From: Kyrpidia spormannii
GTDB taxonomy: Bacteria; Bacillota; Bacilli; Kyrpidiales; Kyrpidiaceae
DNA length: 64,000 bases
Reading direction: 5' to 3'
Assembly: GCF_002804065.1 (NCBI RefSeq)
Contig: NZ_CP024955.1
Coordinates: 1,054,001-1,118,000 of the forward strand
How positions within the stretch are numbered: the stretch's first letter is position 1; every line of letters begins with the position of its first letter. The notes below the pieces were generated by a model that did not search any database, was not told the DNA's origin, and worked only from the letters and a program-made list of their open reading frames with translations. Below are positions 31,527-40,446 of this stretch, one piece after another. The position numbers and the translations under genes are program-made.

Positions 31527-31560
31527 ACGAAGCGCTCGGAGATGCACAGGAGGTTTAGCA

Positions 31561-32676
31561 ATGGTCAAAGTCGGAGATATCGTCGCGTGGATGGACGAGT
31601 GGGCCCGACCGGCACTGGCCATCGACGGCGATCCAGTGGGGCTGCAGCTCGGGGATCCCGCGAAACCGGTGACAAAGGTTTTGGCAACCCTGGAATTGAC
31701 CCCGGCCGTGGCCGAGGAGGCGGTGGCCCGGGGAGCCCAACTGGTGGTCTCTCATCACGCCGTTCTCTATCGCCCTGCGGATCGCATTCGGGAAGACGAC
31801 CCCGCCGGCCGGATGTTACGCCGGCTGATTCAAGCCGACGTTGCGGTGTACAATGCCCACACAAACCTCGATGTTGCTCCGGGCGGCGTGAACGATCAAC
31901 TGGTGGAGCGTCTGGGGCTGGTGGACGTCGAGGTGCTCGCTCCCACGCGGCACGAGCGCATGTTCAAGCTGGCCGTTTTCGTGCCCGTGGATCACCACCG
32001 CCAGGTGCTCGATGCCGTCTGCTCGGCAGGGGCGGGGTGGATCGGGGGGTACAGTTCCTGTACGTTTAACATTCCCGGAAAAGGGACGTTTAAGCCGGAG
32101 GAAGGCGCGAATCCGTACATAGGATCGGTGGGGAAGCTGGAAGAGGTGGACGAAATCCGCTTGGAAACGGTGGTTCCTGCCGACCGACTGAATGCGGTGG
32201 TGGATGCCATGTTGGCTGCCCATCCCTACGAGGAGGTGGCTTATGATGTCTACCCATTGGAGCGGCCGGTCAAAACCTTCGGGATCGGGCGCATCGGCAC
32301 CTTGGCAAAGCCTATGGCCTTAAAGGAGTTGGCCGTATTCATCAAAGATCGGCTGGATGCACCCGGGGTGCGGTTTTGTGGGGATGCTTCCCAACGGGTC
32401 TCCCGTTTGGCCGTCCTCGGTGGGTCGGGTATGGCATGGGCCGAGGAGGCGAGGAAGAAGGGTGCTGACGCCTTTCTCACCGGGGACGTCAAACATCACG
32501 ACGCCCTGGATGCCCTGGCGGCGGGTCTGCCTGTTATCGACGCCGGACACTACAGCACCGAACGGTGGATCGTTCCCGTGATCGTCGCCTACCTGCAGGC
32601 GAGGGCCGCAGCCCGCGGGGCTCTTGTGGAGGTATTTCCGAGCGATCGCATTCGAGAACCGTTTGCTTTTGTGTAA
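31561..32676 (+). CDS. Nif3-like dinuclear metal protein (YqfO)
   Basis: 371 residues from ATG 31561, with CAGGAGG upstream; an earlier in-frame opening is not supported. It is the long form of Nif3. The metal-binding halves carry S-H-H-A-V-L, H-T-N-L-D, T-G-D-V-K-H-H-D and D-A-G-H-Y-S-T-E. Between them, at about 125-230, is an inserted PII/CutA-like domain beginning K-L-A-V-F-V-P. It is often annotated as GTP cyclohydrolase I type 2, but its function is not proven. Confidence 0.95.
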   Translation: MVKVGDIVAWMDEWARPALAIDGDPVGLQLGDPAKPVTKVLATLELTPAVAEEAVARGAQLVVSHHAVLYRPADRIREDDPAGRMLRRLIQADVAVYNAHTNLDVAPGGVNDQLVERLGLVDVEVLAPTRHERMFKLAVFVPVDHHRQVLDAVCSAGAGWIGGYSSCTFNIPGKGTFKPEEGANPYIGSVGKLEEVDEIRLETVVPADRLNAVVDAMLAAHPYEEVAYDVYPLERPVKTFGIGRIGTLAKPMALKELAVFIKDRLDAPGVRFCGDASQRVSRLAVLGGSGMAWAEEARKKGADAFLTGDVKHHDALDALAAGLPVIDAGHYSTERWIVPVIVAYLQARAAARGALVEVFPSDRIREPFAFV

Positions 32677-32758
32677 TACAAACCCGCGTGTCATGAGGAG
32701 ATCTCCCGGGTCATAGGATAGGTTTAGGAGGCTTCGGCGACGGGAGGAGCGATCGACC

Positions 32759-32980
32759 ATGGCGCGGGGTGTGTTGGCATGGGGGGTCGATGGGGCGGCG
32801 GCGGTGCTGTTTGCCATTGGGCTGACCTGCATTCACGCGATGATGGCCTTTGAGCAAAAATGCCCGCTTTGCGGTCGCAATCTCGATGGGTTGGAGTCGG
32901 GAACGCACGCGCCTGGGAGCGGCGGCCGATGTCACTTTTGTGCGTGGAAAATTACTCCATTGCGAACCGGGAGTCGATAG
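32759..32980 (+). CDS. Small membrane protein with a zinc-ribbon motif
   Basis: 73 residues from ATG 32759, with GGGAGGAG upstream. One hydrophobic segment (about 8-28) is followed by two C-x2-C pairs, C-P-L-C-G and C-H-F-C-A, about 27 residues apart. That suggests a membrane-anchored zinc ribbon facing the cytoplasm. I do not recognise the family. It lies between nif3 and rnpB with no partner. Confidence 0.6.
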   Translation: MARGVLAWGVDGAAAVLFAIGLTCIHAMMAFEQKCPLCGRNLDGLESGTHAPGSGGRCHFCAWKITPLRTGSR

Positions 32981-33013
32981 CTTATAATAAAAGTCTGCGA
33001 TCCTCTTTCAACC

Positions 33014-33440
33014 ACGCGGGAAGGCAACCGGGCAATCGCGCGTGCAGTGCCGAAAGGCCGCATGCGAGGAAAGTCCGAGCTCCGCAGGGCAGGGTGCTGG
33101 GTAACACCCAGTGGGAGCGATCCTAAGGAAAGTGCCACAGAAATGTAGACCGCCGACGGCCCGGCCGGGTGGTTCCCGGGCGGGATCGGGCAAGGATGCA
33201 ACGGTGCGGTAAGAGCGCACCAGCGGTGCGGAGACGCATCGGCTAGGTAAACCCCACCCGGAGCAAGACCGGATAGGAGCGCAATGCGGTGGCCCGCCGC
33301 GCGCTCGGGTAGGTCGCTGGAGCCGGCCGGCAACGGTCGGCCTAGATAGATGATTGCCCCTCCAGATCGGTGGGAGCGCCGCGGGCGCGCCGGCACCACC
33401 GGGAGGACAGAACTCGGCTTATAGGTTGCCTTTCCGCGAC
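33014..33440 (+). ncRNA. rnpB: RNase P RNA
   Basis: All conserved blocks are visible. The P1 helix ends pair across the gene (33015-33029 with 33424-33438). GAGGAAAGTCCGAGCTC is near 33063-33079, then GAGCAAGACC, TAGATAGATGATTGCC and ACAGAACTCGGCTTATAGG follow. The stretch GGTGCGGTAAGAGCGCACC and the GTAAACCCCACCCGGAGCAAG block read like the E. coli-type (type A) RNA rather than the B. subtilis type B. This is the catalytic subunit of the enzyme that trims tRNA 5' ends. Confidence 0.97.
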
Positions 33441-33444
33441 CCAG

Positions 33445-33475
33445 AACCCACAGGGGATTTTTCCCTGTGGGTTTT
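33445..33475 (+). terminator. Rho-independent terminator of rnpB
   Basis: An 11-bp stem, AACCCACAGGG (33445-33455) with CCCTGTGGGTT (33463-33473), ends in T residues. Confidence 0.93.
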
Positions 33476-33477
33476 CA

Positions 33478-33528
33478 ACTTATGGAAACTTTGTACTGTA
33501 GCCCCCTGGATACTTATGGAGACTTTGT
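33478..33528 (+). repeat. 17-bp near-identical direct repeats at the core/island junction
   Basis: ACTTATGGAAACTTTGT (33478-33494) and ACTTATGGAGACTTTGT (33512-33528) differ at one base and start 34 bases apart. They lie right after the rnpB terminator and 230 bases before the recombinase gene. They may be recombinase arm sites or remnants of an attachment site; this is inference. Confidence 0.5.
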
Positions 33529-33758
33529 CCGGAGACCATCGTCCTCGACTTCTCCATCCTCGGGGTTATTGTGCTCCAAAATACCCATTTTGGCAAGGGT
33601 GTTATAGGCTGTTGCGGCGGTTGGTTATCAGTGGGGTTATAGGCTTGTGAATTTTTTTGAATGGCCTCCCTTGACTTGATTTTGCGGAGAGTCTTTTTCT
33701 AGGATTTGCAGCACCGGGCGATAAGTCCGAATATGCGTTTCATAAGGGGGCTGATCCA

Positions 33759-34793
33759 ATGGACAATAACCTCGGGACTCAGGTGGTCGAGTTCCTCTCT
33801 TCTACTCAAGATGAGTGGCAGGATACAGAGGGGGGCCTAACGGTTCATAAAGCCATATCGATGGCGGTCAACGCATGGAAAGCCAAGGGCAAAGCCAAAC
33901 ATATCGACACCTATCGGCGACATCTCAAGGATTTTGCCGAGTTTACCGATATAGCCTTGCACAATCCGCGAACGATCGATAAATTGGACAGGACATTTAT
34001 GGCTAAGTATCGCTACTTCTTACACGTTCGGAAAACCGCCAAAGGGGAACCGCTATCTCCCCGTACAATCCAACTTCATCTGGACTCCCTTCGGGCGTTC
34101 TTCAACGTCATGAAGGAGCTCGGATATGTGAAGTCCAATCCGGTGGCGGATATCGACTCCGCAGCGGATCGCCGCGCTCGGGTCGCCGCCGATCCGACAG
34201 AGGAAAGTCCATTGACCATGGAGAAATTAAGGGCCCTCCTGTCGTTGGATTTCCAGGCTATAGGGGGCTATTGGGGGCTTCGGGATTACGCCTTGTTTGT
34301 GGTGCTGGTGAGGTTTATGCCCCGTTCGTCCGAACTTCGGGGATTGAAGTGGTTCCATTTGCAGGAAGACGTTTTAATCATTCCCCGGTGCAAACACAAT
34401 GTAGAGGGTGTGTACCGGCTGGAACCGGACTTGTGCGAACTGTTGTACGAGGTGCAGAAAAGGTACGGCTTGCGGGCGGACGAACCGATGTTTATCAGCC
34501 AAAAACGGTGCCAATTCAGTGAAACCGGACTTCTGAAACTCGTGAAGAAGTACGGGGAAATCATTGGCCTACCCGATCTGCTTCCGAAGCATTTTCGGAC
34601 GCGGATGGGGTCCGAACTGTCCCGAGAATTTGATCTCGTGACGCTCCAGAACTATTTTGGCCACCGATCGCCCGACACGCTGAATCGGTGGTATGCAAAG
34701 CGACCAAGACACGAGACACAAAGAGTGTATGAGTCTGTGTCGGCCTGGCTGCCCCCGATTCGGCTGGATTCTGGCACTTTGTCTGCTCGGTAA
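33759..34793 (+). CDS. Tyrosine recombinase/integrase
   Basis: 344 residues from ATG 33759, with AAGGGGCTGAT upstream. An N-terminal SAM-like DNA-binding domain (about 20-125) precedes the catalytic domain. Likely active-site residues are Arg189 (M-P-R-S-S-E-L-R), His278 and Arg280 (K-H-F-R-T), His302 (F-G-H-R-S) and the nucleophile Tyr312 (N-R-W-Y). It cuts and rejoins DNA site-specifically. Its place directly after rnpB, at the point where base composition changes, makes it the likely integrase of the accessory region. It differs from XerC/D in size and motif spacing. Confidence 0.92.
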   Translation: MDNNLGTQVVEFLSSTQDEWQDTEGGLTVHKAISMAVNAWKAKGKAKHIDTYRRHLKDFAEFTDIALHNPRTIDKLDRTFMAKYRYFLHVRKTAKGEPLSPRTIQLHLDSLRAFFNVMKELGYVKSNPVADIDSAADRRARVAADPTEESPLTMEKLRALLSLDFQAIGGYWGLRDYALFVVLVRFMPRSSELRGLKWFHLQEDVLIIPRCKHNVEGVYRLEPDLCELLYEVQKRYGLRADEPMFISQKRCQFSETGLLKLVKKYGEIIGLPDLLPKHFRTRMGSELSREFDLVTLQNYFGHRSPDTLNRWYAKRPRHETQRVYESVSAWLPPIRLDSGTLSAR

Positions 34794-34921
34794 TGGCCCC
34801 GTTCGATTTGATAGGTGGAGAATCGGGAGAGAAGGTGACGAGCAGGTAAGATCTGCTTGTACGCGAGAGAGTCATCAAGGGGTTTAAAACGTCAATAAAG
34901 GGAAACGTCTTCGCTTTAGGG

Positions 34922-34970
34922 GGAAGAGCAATCGGCACGAAACTGTACCGGTGCTCTTCCTTGTCTTTTT
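34922..34970 (+). terminator. Terminator after the integrase gene
   Basis: GGAAGAGCA (34922-34930) and TGCTCTTCC (34952-34960) form a perfect 9-bp stem, followed by TTGTCTTTTT. Confidence 0.75.
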
Positions 34971-35240
34971 GGTCCCCGATGATGGGATTTTCGTCTATCT
35001 TGGGGGAGCTACCAATGGTATTCCTGGGGAATTTTCGATTGATCTTTTTGAGGAAGTTTATGTTGGTCTTGGCATCACCTGTTGGGTCTAATTGATTAGA
35101 ATGTCTTACGCATTCTGCATACCCCTATAGTGAGAGCCCATACATACGGACGCCCGTTTGAAAGATGCTTTTCACACTTCCAGCTTAACTTCATTAAACC
35201 GTGCTAGTGTCTCGTTTTGTGTGATGCGTAGTACCAAAAT

Positions 35241-35380
35241 TTGTATAAGAGGTTAATAGAGATAAATATAGACCATTTTGGTCGAGTTTCTTGTGATCGG
35301 TATCTGTTATTTTGCGAATATGCGTATCTATTCTCTACTCAGTCAAGACCGTATGTCAGAGGTATGCATACTCATGCATA
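35241..35380 (+). promoter_or_regulatory. Candidate promoter and operators of the dnd operon
   Basis: TTGTAT (35241) and TAAATA (35263) with a 16-base spacer give a plausible sigma-A promoter. The inverted repeat GACCATTTTGGTC (35271-35283) follows at the likely start point. Closer to dndB, the 10-bp palindrome GTATGCATAC (35362-35371) overlaps two direct copies of ATGCATA spaced 10 bases apart. These could bind a repressor such as DndB, which represses the dnd genes in some bacteria. Not tested. Confidence 0.4.
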
Positions 35381-35399
35381 GGGGTTGACCGGATGAGCC

Positions 35400-36584
35400 G
35401 TGGAATGTATCATTGTGATTGAACGTACTTCCATTGTTACAAACTATACTTCCGTTACGGGGATGACGAACGTGAAGCTTCCGATGTTCTATACGTTTCC
35501 AGTAATAAGGGGTATTCAGGCTGGTAGAGAGTACTATGTTTCTATGTGTCCTTTACGCTTGGTTCCGCGCTTACTTGTGTTTGACGAAGAAGATCTCGAA
35601 CCGAACTTAAGGTCTCAACGTGTTCTTAACAAAGCCCGGATCCCTGTTCTGGCAAAGTATATGATCGATAATCCGAATGGATATGTCTTCTCGGCAATTA
35701 CTGTTTCGATTGATGGTGATGTCGAGTTTCACCCTATATCGGACGATTTAAATTACTACAACTTAGGTACGATAAGAGTTCCTATGGACGCAAAATTCAT
35801 AGTTAATGACGGACAGCACCGTCGAGCAGGGATCGAAGCGGCTCTGAAAGAACGTCCAGAATTAGGGAATGAAACGATAGCAATAGTCTTCTTTATTGAT
35901 CGTGGTTTAAAAAGGTGCCAGCAGATGTTTGCAGATTTGAATCGGCACGCAGTTCGGCCAACAGAGTCTTTAAACATTTTATATGACCATAGGGATCCAA
36001 TTGCCGAAATTGCAAGAAGCCTGACTCACCAAGTTCCTGTTTTTGAGGGTTTGACGGAGCTTGAGAGATCGACCATATCTAATCGTTCAACCAAATTGTT
36101 CACTTTGAGTGGCATCTACCGTGCGACTTGTGAATTGTTAACTGCGATTGGTGATGAAGAAGACTTAGAAGACCAGCATAAACTTGCATATAACTACTGG
36201 AATACCATAAGTCGTTACCTTCGCGAGTGGAACCTGGCTAAAGAAGGACGAGTTCGGGCTTCGGAACTTAGAAGGGACTACATAAATGTTCATACCATCG
36301 CACTGGTTGCCTTAGGACGGTTAGGCGCCTCACTAGTGCAACAACATCCGGATGAATGGACAAATATGATTTGTAGAATAGGTTCAGTTGACTGGCACAG
36401 GTCAAACCCAAGGTGGGAGGGGCGTGTCACTATCGGCGGTCGAATTTCATACTCTCGCAACAATCTTGTCTTGTTGACGAATGAGTTGAAACACATCATG
36501 GGTGTTGAGTTAAGTAACGAAGAACTTGAAGCTGAAGCTGCACATAAGAAAGGTCTGTCAATAGCAGGGAGGATATCTCATTGA
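35400..36584 (+). CDS. dndB: DNA phosphorothioation protein DndB (DGQHR domain)
   Basis: 394 residues if GTG 35400 is used; ATG 35463 (codon 22) is an equally likely start because family members begin near F-P-V-I-R-G-I-Q-A-G-R. The defining D-G-Q-H-R motif is at 137-141, in N-D-G-Q-H-R-R-A-G-I. DndB is not required for sulfur incorporation but tunes modification level and can act as a repressor of dnd genes. It is the first gene of the operon, and its stop overlaps the dndC start by four bases. Confidence 0.95.
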   Translation: MECIIVIERTSIVTNYTSVTGMTNVKLPMFYTFPVIRGIQAGREYYVSMCPLRLVPRLLVFDEEDLEPNLRSQRVLNKARIPVLAKYMIDNPNGYVFSAITVSIDGDVEFHPISDDLNYYNLGTIRVPMDAKFIVNDGQHRRAGIEAALKERPELGNETIAIVFFIDRGLKRCQQMFADLNRHAVRPTESLNILYDHRDPIAEIARSLTHQVPVFEGLTELERSTISNRSTKLFTLSGIYRATCELLTAIGDEEDLEDQHKLAYNYWNTISRYLREWNLAKEGRVRASELRRDYINVHTIALVALGRLGASLVQQHPDEWTNMICRIGSVDWHRSNPRWEGRVTIGGRISYSRNNLVLLTNELKHIMGVELSNEELEAEAAHKKGLSIAGRISH

Positions 36585-38053
36585 AATTGCAGATACGTAT
36601 TACCAGACAAATCCTCGATGAGTTGAAGAAGAGTATACAAGAGCTGTATCTATCAGATTACATACCTTGGGTCGTGGGTTATAGCGGTGGTAAGGATTCT
36701 ACAGCAACCCTACAACTGGTATGGACAGCTATAGCAGATCTTTCCCCCGAAAAAAGGAGCCAAAAAGAAATACATGTAATTAGCACGGACACACTAGTGG
36801 AACAACCGATCGTAGCAGCTTGGGTGAACCGTTCGTTAACGTTGATGAAAGTTGCAGCCACGCAGCAGAAGATGCCTATAAAGGTACATCGACTTACACC
36901 AGATGTACACAATTCATACTGGGTAAATCTTATTGGGCGTGGGTATCCCGTCCCACGACAGGGTTTCCGATGGTGCACTAGCCGGCTAAAGATCGATCCT
37001 TCTAACAAATTCATTAGGAATATGGTCAAGAAGTATGGTGAAACCATCCTTGTATTGGGTACTCGAAAATCCGAGAGTTCGGCTCGAGCGGCTACAATGG
37101 CGAAATATGAAACGAAACGTACCAGGCAAGTGCTGAGTCCAAATGGTAGCCTCCAAAATTCATGGGTGTTCTCTCCGATTGAAGACTGGTCAAGTGATGA
37201 TGTGTGGCTGTATTTAATGCAAGTTAATAACCCTTGGGGTATTTCAAACAAGGACTTGATGAGTATGTATCGTGAGGCTAGCAGTGACAATGAGTGTCCA
37301 TTGGTTGTTGATAATACAACACCAAGTTGCGGTAATAGTCGGTTTGGCTGCTGGGTTTGTACCCTTGTAAGCCAGGATAAATCTATGGAGGCAATGATAC
37401 AAAATGATGAAGAAAAAATATGGATGACCCCAATGCTTGAGTTTAGAAATGAAATTGGGAAGCTCGATGAAAACGGTAAGATTGATGACCATTCATTTAG
37501 GGATTTCCGTAGGATGGACGGTAGCATAAAGCTTTACGAAAGTCGCGAGGGGACGATTCCTGGACCTTACACAAAGGAATATCGGGAATATTTGCTGCGA
37601 CGCCTTCTCGAGGTCGAAAAGCAAGTCCAGGCTCTAATGCCGAGCTACATAGGCGAATTCCAGTTAGTTACGTTAGACGAGTTAAGGGAAATACGCAGGA
37701 TTTGGGTTGAGGAAAAATTCGAGTTTGATGATGCTGTACCCCGAATTTATTCAGAAGTCACGGGCCGGGTGTGGCCAGAGAATACCATCCTAAGTAACTT
37801 TGGTCAGGAAGAATGGTCCATTTTAACAGAAATCACTGAAGGGGACAGTATTGAACGCGAAATGTGTTCATCCCTTCTCATGCTTACTGAGAAACACACA
37901 CTTCTCAATCGAAAAAAGAACATTATAGATGACATCGAACATTTTATACGTAAATGCTATTACGCTGACGTAGAAGATGCATTAGAGTACAAGAAGCAAC
38001 AAACAAACTTGCGAAATGGATCTTCCGAGCACATTGCTCGGAGATTGAAGTAG
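36581..38053 (+). CDS. dndC: DNA phosphorothioation protein DndC (PAPS-reductase-like)
   Basis: 490 residues from TTG 36581. AGGGAGGA lies six bases upstream, and TTGA joins the dndB stop. The ATP-pyrophosphatase PP-loop is S-G-G-K-D-S at 35-40. Cysteines 132, 239, 250, 257 and 260 (W-C-T-S-R, N-E-C-P, P-S-C-G, G-C-W-V-C) include the ligands expected for a 4Fe-4S cluster. DndC has ATP pyrophosphatase activity and, with DndA, DndD and DndE, swaps a non-bridging backbone oxygen for sulfur. Confidence 0.97.
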   Translation: MKLQIRITRQILDELKKSIQELYLSDYIPWVVGYSGGKDSTATLQLVWTAIADLSPEKRSQKEIHVISTDTLVEQPIVAAWVNRSLTLMKVAATQQKMPIKVHRLTPDVHNSYWVNLIGRGYPVPRQGFRWCTSRLKIDPSNKFIRNMVKKYGETILVLGTRKSESSARAATMAKYETKRTRQVLSPNGSLQNSWVFSPIEDWSSDDVWLYLMQVNNPWGISNKDLMSMYREASSDNECPLVVDNTTPSCGNSRFGCWVCTLVSQDKSMEAMIQNDEEKIWMTPMLEFRNEIGKLDENGKIDDHSFRDFRRMDGSIKLYESREGTIPGPYTKEYREYLLRRLLEVEKQVQALMPSYIGEFQLVTLDELREIRRIWVEEKFEFDDAVPRIYSEVTGRVWPENTILSNFGQEEWSILTEITEGDSIEREMCSSLLMLTEKHTLLNRKKNIIDDIEHFIRKCYYADVEDALEYKKQQTNLRNGSSEHIARRLK

Positions 38054-40072
38054 GTGAGTGAAATGGTAATTAAATCAATTACACTTAATAATTTTGGGGT
38101 GTTTCTTGGGAAACAGACTATTGAGCTTTATAACGGACGTGGCGATGGTAAACCTGTCACTTTGATTGGAGGCCTTAATGGCTGTGGAAAGACGACCATT
38201 CTTGATGCTATTTTCTTGAACCTTTATGGCAAGCGATCGCCTCGCTTACCTCGGGGAGAGAGTTATTCAGATTACCTGCGAAGTCTCATTAGTGTTGGGA
38301 TTGATGGGAAACAGGAAGAGTCATGGGTAGAATTAGTCATGGAAGTGCCTGATGGTAACGATTTCACAGCTTTAAGAGTCAGAAGGTCTTGGAAGGAAAG
38401 ACAGGTTAGAGTAACGGATCGCCTGTCAGTGTGGCAAGATGGTCATTTAAATGCATACTTCGCTGAAGGCTGGGACGCATTTATAGAAGAACAGATTCCT
38501 GTGGCCATTTCAGAGCTGTTCTTTTTTGATGGCGAAAGGATTTCTGCACTTGCGGAGTCGGAAGAAACTATAGAGTCTTTGCAAACTGCAATTCGATCAC
38601 TGTTAGGTATAGATACAGTCGATCGTTTAATCAAAGAACTAGGAACACTTGTTCGTAGTAAGGAGAGGGCAATCAAAAACAGTGATCTTTATGAAGAATT
38701 CAAGGAAGCACATTCTAGATTGGATGAGCTGGATAATGAGATTGCTCGATTGAACCAGGAGCAAGTAAGTCTATACACGCGAATAGAGCAAGCGGAAAAA
38801 CAACTAGAGGATTTGGAGGCCCAATACTACAAGTTGGGCGGAAACCTCTATGAAGATAGGGAAAGGTATGTCACTAATCATCAAGATTTAACAAAGAGAT
38901 CGCTTGATCTCCGTGCTGAGATGGTTGCTTTGGCATCGGGAGCACTTCCGTTGACTCTGGTCCGGGAACGTGTAGAGCGGCTTTTATTAGTCTCCCGCCA
39001 TGAAGAGTTGATCCAGAAAGCGAGATACATACTTCCTGAAATTGAGAATCTACAAAGTATGCTGATTAAACAACTCTCAACAAAGGATGAAGGGATACAA
39101 GAACTTGTCAATCGTACGATTGAAGCACGGTACCGGGAATTGTCACAGGTCGCTAATGAGGATATCAATTATAATTTGAGTCCAGCTCAGGTACAGCAGG
39201 TACTAGAGGTAATTTCGCATCAAACGTCTCGTTCGCGTGAGCTAATTATCGAGTTGGATAAGGTAGAAACTGAGTTAAAGCAAATTGAGACTAACCTCAC
39301 ATTGGATATAGATCCTAAACAGTTTGAGTTCTTAATTGAGCAGAAGACAAAAAAGAAAATTAAAATAGAAGAATATCGGAAGGAATACGATAATATTCGA
39401 TCGCAGAAAGCTCGGCTCGAAGCTGAGAAACGAGCGGTTGAAACTCGAATTTTACATATTGGAAATCGGATAGCCGAATCTGATGATGCAGAGAGAATCA
39501 TAAAGTACTCGATTAAGGCGCAAGAGAAGATGAGGGTGTTCAGGAATCGTCTAATACAGCAAAAAGTTGGCAAGCTAGCTCAAGCAATCACTAAGCAGTA
39601 CAGTTTACTCACACACAAAAAGTCGCTAGCTGAGGAAGTTAATGTAGATCCTGTTACATTTAGGATATCTTTAAAAGACGAACGTTCAAATATTATACAG
39701 AAATCTAAGCTGTCCGCTGGCGAGCGGCAAATGTTAGCTATAGCGATTCTGTGGGGATTAGGTAAAGTTTCTGGGAAGCAACTCCCTGTGATCATAGACA
39801 CGCCTATGGGACGCCTGGATTCGCTTCATCGGTTTAACTTCGTTAGCAAGTATCTTCCAAATGCAAGTCACCAAGTAATAGTATTATCAACTGATAAGGA
39901 AATTGAAGGGGATTACTTAAGAGCCATTGAACCTTTTATTAATCGTCGGTACACACTCGTATATGACGAATTGGATAAGTCCACCCGTATAGTGGAAGGA
40001 TATTTCAATACAAACTCAAATGAAAGGGAATCCTTGTGGCATGATCGTGAAACAGATACGATTGTCCAATAG
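38054..40072 (+). CDS. dndD: DNA phosphorothioation ATPase DndD (SMC-like)
   Basis: 672 residues from GTG 38054, which directly follows the dndC stop. ATG 38063, with AGGTG before it, would give the more typical M-V-I-K-S-I-T-L-N-N-F-G start. Walker A is G-L-N-G-C-G-K-T (40-47), coiled-coil arms span about 200-520, the ABC signature L-S-A-G-E-R-Q is at 553-559, and Walker B P-V-I-I-D is at 578-582. DndD hydrolyses ATP and may open or nick DNA for sulfur insertion. It overlaps dndE by 32 bases. Confidence 0.96.
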   Translation: MSEMVIKSITLNNFGVFLGKQTIELYNGRGDGKPVTLIGGLNGCGKTTILDAIFLNLYGKRSPRLPRGESYSDYLRSLISVGIDGKQEESWVELVMEVPDGNDFTALRVRRSWKERQVRVTDRLSVWQDGHLNAYFAEGWDAFIEEQIPVAISELFFFDGERISALAESEETIESLQTAIRSLLGIDTVDRLIKELGTLVRSKERAIKNSDLYEEFKEAHSRLDELDNEIARLNQEQVSLYTRIEQAEKQLEDLEAQYYKLGGNLYEDRERYVTNHQDLTKRSLDLRAEMVALASGALPLTLVRERVERLLLVSRHEELIQKARYILPEIENLQSMLIKQLSTKDEGIQELVNRTIEARYRELSQVANEDINYNLSPAQVQQVLEVISHQTSRSRELIIELDKVETELKQIETNLTLDIDPKQFEFLIEQKTKKKIKIEEYRKEYDNIRSQKARLEAEKRAVETRILHIGNRIAESDDAERIIKYSIKAQEKMRVFRNRLIQQKVGKLAQAITKQYSLLTHKKSLAEEVNVDPVTFRISLKDERSNIIQKSKLSAGERQMLAIAILWGLGKVSGKQLPVIIDTPMGRLDSLHRFNFVSKYLPNASHQVIVLSTDKEIEGDYLRAIEPFINRRYTLVYDELDKSTRIVEGYFNTNSNERESLWHDRETDTIVQ

Positions 40073-40439
40073 AGCCAAGGAGCAACTGATTCGTCTAAAA
40101 TCTAAAACAGGGATACAGCAATGGAATGTCTTGTGCCGCTGGGCTCTCTGTTTATCGCTTAAAGAGCCAACACCACCGCCTGATGTTGAGCATCCAGCTG
40201 ATAGCAACGTTGAAATGACCTGGCAGGTGTTTGGTGGGGAATATCAGGATATTTATGAAGCGCTCATTATCGAACGTTGCATTAGTGATGGCCTTGGAAC
40301 GAGTCCAGATATATTGGCTAAGCAGTTCAGACTTCATTTGCATAGGGGAATAAGTTATCTGGCAGCGACGAATTTCATTAAGAACATCGGAGATCTGCTG
40401 AAGTTGTCCAGTTCTGACGAAACACAGTCAGAGGAGTGA
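40041..40439 (+). CDS. dndE: DNA phosphorothioation protein DndE
   Basis: 132 residues from ATG 40041; an in-frame GTG/ATG further up (40020) would add seven residues. The pattern K-Q-I-R-L-S-N-R-A-K-E-Q-L, L-K-S-K-T-G-I and N-V-L-C-R-W-A-L-C-L-S-L is characteristic of DndE, which forms a small oligomer that binds nicked DNA. The C-terminus (H-L-H-R-G-I-S-Y-L) also fits. It lies inside dndD's last codons, showing tight coupling. Confidence 0.94.
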   Translation: MIVKQIRLSNRAKEQLIRLKSKTGIQQWNVLCRWALCLSLKEPTPPPDVEHPADSNVEMTWQVFGGEYQDIYEALIIERCISDGLGTSPDILAKQFRLHLHRGISYLAATNFIKNIGDLLKLSSSDETQSEE

Positions 40440-40446
40440 ATGACTG

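Larger units (their letters stand above)
34794..35399 (+). other. 600-base gap between integrase and dnd operon
   Basis: No convincing gene. A terminator-like hairpin occupies 34922-34970. The rest is AT-rich and includes the candidate promoter and palindromes before dndB. A short frame at 34693-34887 overlaps the integrase end and is not credible. Confidence 0.6.

Noticed and set aside
34561-34938. 125-codon minus-strand frame at the end of the integrase gene
   Set aside because: Overlaps the catalytic end of the integrase and its terminator; no recognisable domain.
35364-35380. Paired ATGCATA repeats as the start of a CRISPR array
   Set aside because: Only two 7-bp units with no spacers of regular length; no cas genes anywhere in the window.
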